Shown here in pieces: positions 58,132-64,000 of a stretch of DNA of 64,000 bases. The notes below the pieces were generated by a model that was given only the letters and a program-made list of their open reading frames with translations, ran no database searches and had not been told where the DNA came from. Every line of letters begins with the position of its first letter. The first letter of the stretch is position 1. Location: NCBI RefSeq assembly GCF_000215745.1, contig NC_015663.1:248001-312000 (forward strand). The letters run 5' to 3'. The translations under genes and the position numbers were made by a program. The stretch is from Klebsiella aerogenes KCTC 2190 (GTDB lineage: Bacteria > Pseudomonadota > Gammaproteobacteria > Enterobacterales > Enterobacteriaceae).

Positions 58132-58895
58132 TCCAACGGGCGAAAATAGTCGCTGGGCGCGGTCCCCATGACCCGGCGGAACATGGCGCTAAAAGCGCTG
58201 TGACTGCCGTAACCCAGATCCAGCGCTACCCGTAGTACCGACTGCCCCTGCGCCAGGCGAACCAGCGCCTCCATCAGCTTCGCCCGGCGCACCCATTCGC
58301 TCCACGTCAGGCTGGTCTGCTGTTGAAAATGGCGGTTCAGCGTACGCTCGCTCATTCCGCCTGCTTGCGCCGCCTCACGGCTGCCCCACGGTTCACCGGG
58401 CGCTTCGCGCACCCGCTGGCATAACCGACGCAGGCTATCGCTATGCGGTTCCGGCAAACCGAAAGGTAATACCGACATCCCGCGAATTTCATCCAGCATC
58501 AGCTCATAGATACGTTCATCGCGGGTGCCGGGGAAATAGCGCTCTTCCAGCGCCAGCGACGCGACGATAAGCTCACGCAGCAGCGGTGAGATCTGCACGA
58601 TCTGGCAGGTAGAGGGCAGATCGGCACGGGCCAGCGGATCGATAAATAGCGTCCGTGCGGCCACATTGCCGGTTATGCGCAACGCGTGCGGCGTATGTGC
58701 CGGTAGCCAGACGCCGCGCCCCGGCGGCACGACCCAGAATCCGACCGGCGTTTCCACCCGAACCACGCCGCTGAGAATATGCAATAACTGAGCGCAGTCG
58801 TGGCAATGCATCGGTTCGCTATCGCCGTGGGCGTAATCATGGGCAAATGGCACCAGCGCGCGGTGCTGGAAGGAAAAGGAGAGCGTTGTCGACAT
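58128..58895 (-). CDS. AraC-family regulator with cupin sensor
   Basis: 255 aa. N-terminal cupin (MHCHDCAQLLHILSGVVRVETP, WLPAHTPHALRI) and C-terminal AraC helix-turn-helix pair (SREAAQAGGMSERTLNRHFQQQTSLTW, VLRVALDLGYGSHSAFSAMFRRVMGTAPSDYFR). This subgroup often controls a divergent or adjacent transporter or enzyme. The convergent leuA-type gene is the only near neighbour apart from luxS. Confidence 0.88.
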   Translation of the reverse strand: MSTTLSFSFQHRALVPFAHDYAHGDSEPMHCHDCAQLLHILSGVVRVETPVGFWVVPPGRGVWLPAHTPHALRITGNVAARTLFIDPLARADLPSTCQIVQISPLLRELIVASLALEERYFPGTRDERIYELMLDEIRGMSVLPFGLPEPHSDSLRRLCQRVREAPGEPWGSREAAQAGGMSERTLNRHFQQQTSLTWSEWVRRAKLMEALVRLAQGQSVLRVALDLGYGSHSAFSAMFRRVMGTAPSDYFRPLD

Positions 58896-58943
58896 GATAA
58901 GCGGAGAGCGGCCCGACGCGATGGCCGGGCCGACGCATGCGCA

Positions 58944-59459
58944 CTAGATGTGCAGTTCTTGCAGTTTTTCTTTCGGCAGCGCCAGCTCATCGTTGCTGTT
59001 GATGCGAACATCACGCTCAATGATGTGGCGGGCGATATCCTGCGCTTCCTCCAGCGAGTGCATGGTGTAGGTTCCGCACTGGTAGACGTTCAGCTCAGGG
59101 ATCTGATTCTGATCTTTGACTTTCAGCACGTCAGCCATCGCCGCTTTCCAGGCATCGGCCACGCGTTGCTCTTCCGGCGTACCAATCAGGCTCATGTAGA
59201 AACCGGTACGGCAGCCCATCGGAGAAATGTCGATAATTTCCACGCCATTACCGTTCAGGTGATCGCGCATGAAACCAGCAAACAGGTGCTCCAGTGTATG
59301 AATACCGCGCTCCGGCATCACTTCCTGGTTCGGTACGCAGAATCGCAGATCGAAAACGGTGATTTGATCGCCGTGCGGCGTGTTCATTTTCTTCGCGACG
59401 CGCACCGCAGGCGCTTCCATTCGGGTATGGTCGACTGTGAAACTATCTAACAACGGCAT
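58944..59459 (-). CDS. luxS: S-ribosylhomocysteine lyase LuxS
   Basis: 171 aa, the standard length. The metal-binding motif HTLEH (His54, Glu57, His58) and the later Cys in [10 protein letters not shown] are present. It cleaves S-ribosylhomocysteine to homocysteine and the AI-2 precursor DPD. Divergent from micA. Confidence 0.98.
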   Translation of the reverse strand: MPLLDSFTVDHTRMEAPAVRVAKKMNTPHGDQITVFDLRFCVPNQEVMPERGIHTLEHLFAGFMRDHLNGNGVEIIDISPMGCRTGFYMSLIGTPEEQRVADAWKAAMADVLKVKDQNQIPELNVYQCGTYTMHSLEEAQDIARHIIERDVRINSNDELALPKEKLQELHI

Positions 59460-59496
59460 TCTTCACCTCCGATAGTGATTTTTTTTAAAATAAAAT

Positions 59497-59523
59497 GAAC
59501 TCTTCGTTCAACAGCGAGTCTGA
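59497..59523 (+). promoter_or_regulatory. SigmaE promoter of micA
   Basis: GAACTC (59497-59502) and TCTGA (59519-59523) are 16 bp apart, and the expected RNA start is at 59530. This fits the sigmaE consensus GAACTT-N16-TCTGA. Confidence 0.8.
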
Positions 59524-59529
59524 GTATAT

Positions 59530-59604
59530 GAAAGACGCGCATTTATTATCATCATCATCCCTGAATCAGAGATGAAAGTTTGGCCACAGTGATGTGGCCT
59601 TTTT
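59530..59604 (+). ncRNA. micA: Small regulatory RNA MicA
   Basis: About 75 nt beginning GAAAGACGCGCATTT, as in E. coli MicA, with the central CATCATCCCTGAAT.CAGAGATGAAA segment and the terminal hairpin GGCCAC...GTGGCC followed by T5. It is an Hfq-dependent envelope-stress sRNA that blocks ompA translation. It lies between luxS and gshA, on the strand opposite both. Confidence 0.93.
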
Positions 59605-59622
59605 CTTTTGTAGCGCTTTTTA

Positions 59623-61179
59623 CTACGCGTGTCGTGCTAAAAGTGCCTCGAACGGCTCGCTATCTTCCGCTTCCACTTTCTTCTGTCGCGCGACCGACGC
59701 ATCACGTTCGGCGATAAAATCTTCTTCGCTTAAAATTTCCAGCGGTTCATCGCGCAGCATCGTACGATACTCATCAGCCAGCTTACGCCCGGTACCGCCA
59801 ATCCCTTCTTCAATCATAGAACGCAGAATGCGCGCTGAGAACGTTAATTCCGGATCGTCAAAGCACGCCAGCAGCTCATCGCACACTTGTTGATAGGCCT
59901 CGCCGCCGTGGATGCTGTCTAGCGTTTGCGCCACGCGACGTAAATCACGGAACAGATCTTTACCCACCTGCGCCAGCGGGAACTGCGCGCTTTCACAGCC
60001 AATCCCCAACGTCAGGCCCGGTTTACGGCCCTCAAGAATCACCCGGTTCCAGTTAGTGCGGGTACACAGCAGTTCGCTGCTGCTCATCTCCGGCGCATCG
60101 GCCAGCACGCACCAGACCATAAACAGATCGAGGAAGCGCACCTGCTGCTCATCCACGCCGATCGGCGAGAACGGGTTGATATCCAGCGAACGCACTTCGA
60201 TGTACTCGATGCCGCCGCGCAGCAGCGCATCGGACGGCGTTTCACCGCTACGGGTCACGCGTTTCGGGCGAATCGGCGCGTACAGCTCGTTTTCAATCTG
60301 CAGAATATTGCTGTTGATCTGCAGATGTTTGCCGTCTTTCTCAAGACCGATTTTAGCGTACTCTTCCGATGGCGTTTTAATCGCCCGCTTCAATCCTGCC
60401 ACATACTCGTGCAGATCGTTAAACGTAATTCCGAGATTGCTTTGCGACTTATTGGTATAACCGAGGTCGCTAAGACGCAGAGAAGTGGCGTATGGCAGGT
60501 AATACATGCCGTTTCCGGCCTTCTCAAACGGCAGAGTCGTCGGTTTACCCTGCAGGAACGAGGAGCAAATCGCTGGCGACGCGCCGAACAGGTACGGGAT
60601 CACCCAACCGAAACGGTAGTAGTTACGAATCGAGCGGAAATAACCGGCGGAAATCGCCTCTTTGCCGCTTTCGGCATCTTCCACGCCGCACTTGGCCTGC
60701 CAGAACGCCATCGGCAGCGAAAAGTTATAGTGCACGCCAGAAATGGTTTGCATCAGTGCGCCGTAGCGGTTTTTCAGCCCTTCGCGATACAACGTTTTCA
60801 GCCGGCCAACGTTAGAGGTGCCGTATTGCGCCAGTTCAATATCCTGACCCGGCGCGATATAGCACGGCATGCTCAGCGGCCACATCCGCTCGTCGCCGAG
60901 CTGGCGGGCGGTGAAGCGATGCACATCGCGCAGGAAAGTCAGCATATGATCGACATCGCCATCCACTGGAGTAATAAACTCCAACAGGGCTTCGGCAAAA
61001 TCAGTAGTAATCCATTTATGGGTCAGCGCCGAACCTAAAGCTAAAGGATGGCCGGTCGTGGCCAGCGTGCCGTCGGCGTTAACGCGCAGCGTTTCACGCT
61101 CAAGCCCACGTTTAATGCCTTGCAGCGCCTGCGGATTTTTTTCCAGCCAGGCCAGCGCCTGTGATACATCCGGGATCAA
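59623..61179 (-). CDS. gshA: Glutamate-cysteine ligase GshA
   Basis: 518 aa, the E. coli length. Conserved blocks are [43 protein letters not shown] and [13 protein letters not shown]. It makes gamma-glutamylcysteine, the first step of glutathione synthesis. The start is TTG at 61179 with GGAGG six bases upstream, the same rare start used in E. coli; the longer frame to 61236 is not supported. Confidence 0.97.
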   Translation of the reverse strand: MIPDVSQALAWLEKNPQALQGIKRGLERETLRVNADGTLATTGHPLALGSALTHKWITTDFAEALLEFITPVDGDVDHMLTFLRDVHRFTARQLGDERMWPLSMPCYIAPGQDIELAQYGTSNVGRLKTLYREGLKNRYGALMQTISGVHYNFSLPMAFWQAKCGVEDAESGKEAISAGYFRSIRNYYRFGWVIPYLFGASPAICSSFLQGKPTTLPFEKAGNGMYYLPYATSLRLSDLGYTNKSQSNLGITFNDLHEYVAGLKRAIKTPSEEYAKIGLEKDGKHLQINSNILQIENELYAPIRPKRVTRSGETPSDALLRGGIEYIEVRSLDINPFSPIGVDEQQVRFLDLFMVWCVLADAPEMSSSELLCTRTNWNRVILEGRKPGLTLGIGCESAQFPLAQVGKDLFRDLRRVAQTLDSIHGGEAYQQVCDELLACFDDPELTFSARILRSMIEEGIGGTGRKLADEYRTMLRDEPLEILSEEDFIAERDASVARQKKVEAEDSEPFEALLARHA

Positions 61180-61245
61180 TTTGACCTCCCGCCTGTCGAA
61201 ATCGTTTGAATTAGCATAATTGTAATGGTTGAACAATCAGTCCAA

Positions 61246-61674
61246 TTAGTGCCACCACGTCATGCCCTGAAGGGTTGCCGCCGCTATGACGATATAACGC
61301 AACGCCTTACCAAGGCATAAAAAAAAGAGCACTGGTCCCCAGGAAATGCGCATCCATCCCGCTAGTAAACACAGCAAATCGCCTATAACAGGCGCCCAGC
61401 TCAATAATAATGTCACCGCGCCATAGCGTTTAAGCCAGCCGGTTGCCCTCTCCTGCCAGCGCGATTGCTTGCGCAGCGGAAACAGGCGCCCCAGAATAAC
61501 GTTAGTTACCCCTCCAAGGCTATTGCCGATTGTTGCTATTAATACCAGCATCCACGGTTGACTTGCCCCCGTAAGAAGCATAGCAACCAGCACCACTTCT
61601 GAGTTACCGGGCAGTAAAGTGGCGCTTAAAAAGCTGCTGGCAAAAAGCGACAGGAGCGACAGCGCGTCGCTCAC
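61246..61674 (-). CDS. yqaA: DedA-like inner-membrane protein YqaA
   Basis: 142 aa. LSLFASSFLSATLLPGNSEVVLVAMLL begins the SNARE-associated/DedA-type domain, and the C-terminus reads RYIVIAAATLQGMTWWH as in E. coli. GTG start at 61674 overlaps the yqaB stop (GTGA). Longer readings of this frame enter yqaB. Confidence 0.94.
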   Translation of the reverse strand: MSDALSLLSLFASSFLSATLLPGNSEVVLVAMLLTGASQPWMLVLIATIGNSLGGVTNVILGRLFPLRKQSRWQERATGWLKRYGAVTLLLSWAPVIGDLLCLLAGWMRISWGPVLFFLCLGKALRYIVIAAATLQGMTWWH

Positions 61675-62237
61675 AACAGACGCACATCCACAGCATCCAT
61701 ACCCGCGAGCTTCGCCGCCTCCAGACCGAAGTCGGCATCCTCGAAGACCACGCAGGTTTCCGGTGCGACGCCCATGCGCTCCGCGCACAGCAGGAAGGTA
61801 TCGGGCGCAGGCTTATGCTGCGCCACGTGATCGGCAGCCACCACCGCGGAGAAGTAGTGGCGCAGGCCAAGATGCGCCAGCAGCGCTTCGGCAACAGCGC
61901 TTTCGCTACCGGTACCGACCGACATCGGGCGACGGCCATGCCACTCTTTTACCACCTCTATCAGCGGTAACGGGCGTACGCTATCCAGCAACATCGCTTT
62001 GACGGCGACGGTCTTTTCCTGCGCCAGACGATGCGGATCTAAATCAGCCTGATTCAGCTCGATAATCGCCTGGGCAATACGCCAGGTTGGAGAACCGTTG
62101 AGCGCGACCACGGCCTTCTCATCAAAACGCATACCGTAACGGCCCAGTACTTCACGCCATGCCTTACGATGCGTCGGCTCGGTATCGAGGATGGTGCCAT
62201 CCATATCGAAAATCAGTCCTGCGTAACGTTGGTACAT
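61671..62237 (-). CDS. yqaB: HAD-family sugar-phosphatase YqaB
   Basis: 188 aa. HAD motif I is FDMDGTILD, motif II is VGTGSES, and motif III/IV is KPAPDTFLLC...VVFEDADFG. In E. coli YqaB dephosphorylates fructose-1-phosphate and related sugars. ATG at 62237 by homology. Operon with yqaA. Confidence 0.95.
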   Translation of the reverse strand: MYQRYAGLIFDMDGTILDTEPTHRKAWREVLGRYGMRFDEKAVVALNGSPTWRIAQAIIELNQADLDPHRLAQEKTVAVKAMLLDSVRPLPLIEVVKEWHGRRPMSVGTGSESAVAEALLAHLGLRHYFSAVVAADHVAQHKPAPDTFLLCAERMGVAPETCVVFEDADFGLEAAKLAGMDAVDVRLL

Positions 62238-62363
62238 CGTGTTCTCACAAACCGGATAAGGAAACGTTACTGTATCGCAAAAGGCGGGTTTTGTCGCGGG
62301 GGAGCCAGAGACAGCAAAGGCGCCTGCAGGCGCCTTAATCAACTCGGGATAGCGAAAACGGTA

Positions 62364-62678
62364 TTATTTGATTCGCAGGTCGTTCTCAACCACGCGCACG
62401 CCCTGCACGCGACGGGTGACCTCTACCGCCCGTTTAGCGCTCTCAGCCGACGATACGAAACCGCTCAGCTGTACGCGGCCTTTAAAGGTCTGCACGCTAA
62501 TTTCTGAGGATTTGATATCTTTTTCGTTAAACAGCGCGCTTTTTACCTTGGTAGTTACCACGGTATCGTCAATATAACCGCCGGTGCTTTCTTTGGTGGA
62601 CGATCCGGCACAGCCTGCCAGAGATACGGCGACCAGAAGCGTTGCGCAAAAGGCAGGTATTGCTTTGAACCATTTCAT
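62364..62678 (-). CDS. BON-domain lipoprotein
   Basis: 104 aa. A lipoprotein signal with lipobox VSLAGC (lipidated Cys near residue 22) is followed by one BON domain (DDTVVTTKVKSALFNEKDIKSSEISVQTFKGRVQLSGFVSS...RRVQGVRVVENDL). Small BON lipoproteins bind phospholipid or support envelope integrity, and this one resembles OsmY/DolP halves. ATG at 62678 has GGAGAGA upstream. The asymmetric position at the outer membrane is inferred from the lack of Asp after Cys. Confidence 0.87.
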   Translation of the reverse strand: MKWFKAIPAFCATLLVAVSLAGCAGSSTKESTGGYIDDTVVTTKVKSALFNEKDIKSSEISVQTFKGRVQLSGFVSSAESAKRAVEVTRRVQGVRVVENDLRIK

Positions 62679-62840
62679 TGATTTCTCTCCTTGCATTCAT
62701 CACACCCGGTTCAGGTAGATCTACAGGGATAAATTATAGTGGAAAGAGCGACTTGCCAATAAGAAATGTGTTGATTATCGAGGAGATAAAATGCGTCGTA
62801 CTGATGGGATGAAAATTGGAGAGTTTTATTGAAGAGAAGA

Positions 62841-62973
62841 TGGTGCATCCGGGAGGATTACTCGGCTACGCCTCGCCCTACGGGCCGTTGCTGACGCAAC
62901 GTTATCCTTCCTGGTACTCGCGATAATTTCGCATACCATGCAACAATCGAGATTGCTGTTACTGAGGAGAATA
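62841..62973 (-). repeat. tRNA-derived spacer repeat 1 (rtT-like)
   Basis: It starts with the last 19 bases of tRNA-Arg (on the minus strand AATCCTCCCGGATGCACCA) fused to a GC-rich hairpin segment and an AT-rich tail. Similar units recur at 63098 and 63363. The plan matches the tRNA-3'-end repeats (rtT type) known from E. coli tRNA operons. Confidence 0.75.
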
Positions 62974-63050
62974 TGGTGCATCCGGGAGGATTCGAACCTC
63001 CGACCGCTCGGTTCGTAGCCGAGTACTCTATCCAGCTGAGCTACGGATGC
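62974..63050 (-). tRNA. tRNA-Arg(ACG), copy 1
   Basis: 77 nt with encoded CCA, anticodon ACG in CTCGGCTACGAACCGAG, and GGTTCGAATCC T-loop. Identical to the other three copies and to the argQ/Z/Y/V type of E. coli. Confidence 0.98.
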
Positions 63051-63097
63051 ATCGGAAAAGCTAGTTTACTACAGAATTAATCCGAATCAGGTATGAA

Positions 63098-63228
63098 GGT
63101 GCATCCGGGAGGATTACTCGGCTGCGCCTCGCCCTTCGGGCCGTTGCTTACGCAACGTTATCCTCCCTGGTGCTTGCGATAATTTCGCAGACCATACAAC
63201 AACGTCGTCGCTGTTATTAAGGAGAATA
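63098..63228 (-). repeat. tRNA-derived spacer repeat 2 (rtT-like)
   Basis: Second copy of the spacer unit, with the 3' tRNA remnant starting GGTGCATCC (first base altered) and the same hairpin segment. Confidence 0.75.
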
Positions 63229-63305
63229 TGGTGCATCCGGGAGGATTCGAACCTCCGACCGCTCGGTTCGTAGCCGAGTACTCTATCCAGCTGAGCTACG
63301 GATGC
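63229..63305 (-). tRNA. tRNA-Arg(ACG), copy 2
   Basis: 77 nt, identical to copy 1, anticodon ACG, CCA encoded. Confidence 0.98.
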
Positions 63306-63362
63306 ATCGGAATAACTAGTTTACTACATAATTCATCTGAACAATTCAGAATCAGGCAAGAA

Positions 63363-63494
63363 TGGTGCATCCGGGAGGATGACTCGTCTACGCCTCGCCC
63401 TACGGGCCGTTGCTTATGCAACGTTATCCTCCCTGGTGCTGGCGAAAATTTCGCAGACCATGTAACAACGGTATGGCTGTTACTAAGGAGAATA
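63363..63494 (-). repeat. tRNA-derived spacer repeat 3 (rtT-like)
   Basis: Third copy of the spacer unit with the intact 3' remnant TGGTGCATCCGGGAGGAT (plus strand) and a diverged hairpin part. A fourth, lacking the tRNA remnant, is at about 63648-63720. Confidence 0.75.
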
Positions 63495-63571
63495 TGGTGC
63501 ATCCGGGAGGATTCGAACCTCCGACCGCTCGGTTCGTAGCCGAGTACTCTATCCAGCTGAGCTACGGATGC
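63495..63571 (-). tRNA. tRNA-Arg(ACG), copy 3
   Basis: 77 nt, identical to copies 1 and 2. Confidence 0.98.
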
Positions 63572-63721
63572 ATCGGGAAACTTGCTTTACTACGCGTCAG
63601 TGTCACAACTAACACATGCCACACTGAGTATGATGGAGTAATCGGTAGAGTGACTCGATTACGCCTCGCACTGCGGGCCGCTGCTTTCACAGCGTTCTTC
63701 TTTCTGTTTACAGAGAGAAGA

Positions 63722-63798
63722 TGGTGCATCCGGGAGGATTCGAACCTCCGACCGCTCGGTTCGTAGCCGAGTACTCTATCCAGCTGAGCTACGGATGC
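63722..63798 (-). tRNA. tRNA-Arg(ACG), copy 4
   Basis: 77 nt, identical to the other copies, 4 bp downstream of the tRNA-Ser gene in the direction of transcription. Confidence 0.98.
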
Positions 63799-63802
63799 AA
63801 AA

Positions 63803-63895
63803 TGGCGGTGAGGCGGGGATTCGAACCCCGGATGCAGCTTTTGACCGCATACTCCCTTAGCAGGGGAGCGCCTTCAGCCTCTCGGCCACCTCACC
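63803..63895 (-). tRNA. serV: tRNA-Ser(GCT)
   Basis: 93 nt with the long class II variable arm, anticodon GCT in CTCCCCTGCTAAGGGAG, and CCA encoded. It is the first gene of the tRNA operon serV-arg x4. Confidence 0.97.
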
Positions 63896-64000
63896 ACACA
63901 ACACGCCTCTTGCGAGTGCTTCGAAGAACTTGTTTCTGCTCTTCGTCGCTGCGATGGCGCACATATTACTTTCTGAGACTTATAAGTCAAACAATTTTTC

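Noticed and set aside
62841-63720. Evenly spaced repeats that could be taken for a CRISPR array
   Set aside because: The repeat units are whole tRNA-Arg genes and tRNA 3' fragments with similar, not unique, spacers; no cas genes.

Overview
The window is chromosomal DNA from an enterobacterium, most likely Klebsiella or the closely related Raoultella. The reasons are near-identity of many products to E. coli K-12 orthologues (SmpB, CcmA-H, NrdHIEF, ProVWX, EmrRAB, LuxS, GshA, YqaAB), the E. coli-like order stpA-alaE-ygaC-ygaM-nrdHIEF-proVWX-emrRAB-luxS-micA-gshA-yqaAB-argQ type tRNAs-serV, and Klebsiella-type additions (lpxO, a ddpXABCDF operon, an extra actinobacterial-type leuA). Species cannot be settled by reading.

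Layout. (1) 1-842: the 3' part of smpB and the complete tmRNA gene ssrA. (2) 843-5838: a variable accessory stretch behind the ssrA attachment site. It holds a 48-codon remnant of a CP4-57-type integrase, a run of minus-strand cargo genes (DUF1272 protein, AraC regulator, cupin, RibD/DHFR-like reductase, nucleotidyltransferase) and a plus-strand DUF7079-like ORF. A 43-bp near-perfect direct repeat brackets four of the cargo genes. (3) 5839-16343: one respiratory unit on the minus strand, ccmABCDEFGHI (cytochrome c maturation) running into torYZ (pentahaem cytochrome and periplasmic molybdopterin S-/N-oxide reductase). (4) 16528-26029: efflux pump/LysR/metallo-hydrolase, then a 1.5-kb AT-rich insertion carrying a DUF4225 protein and a convergent small membrane protein, flanked by an 89-bp duplication of the start of an SDR gene; then a membrane protein, a PheC-like periplasmic protein with an acetyltransferase, and an RpiR regulator. 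(5) 26041-32081: ddpXABCDF, a D-Ala-D-Ala dipeptidase with its dipeptide ABC transporter. (6) 32404-40469: aldehyde dehydrogenase with a divergent AcoR-like sigma-54 activator, a PAP2 phosphatase, LysR/azoreductase, ygaVP, lpxO and a YodC-like protein. (7) 40512-64000: the conserved core described above, ending in four tRNA-Arg genes and one tRNA-Ser interspersed with tRNA-derived repeats.

How it works together. CcmA-I export and attach haem to apocytochromes, and TorY directly downstream needs five such attachments before it can feed electrons to TorZ. DdpX cleaves D-Ala-D-Ala and DdpABCDF imports the dipeptide. NrdHIEF is a backup ribonucleotide reductase with two visible NrdR boxes, ProVWX imports osmoprotectants, and EmrRAB is a drug-sensing efflux system.

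The most interesting unexplained item is the DUF4225 / small membrane protein pair at 20161-21307. It is convergent, as in pore-forming colicin-immunity pairs, has a hydrophobic helical hairpin, and sits in an insertion bounded by an 89-bp duplication. Other notable items are a clear sigma-54 promoter with a 19-bp palindromic enhancer between the aldehyde dehydrogenase and its AcoR-like regulator, and a 29-bp perfect palindrome upstream of the RpiR regulator.
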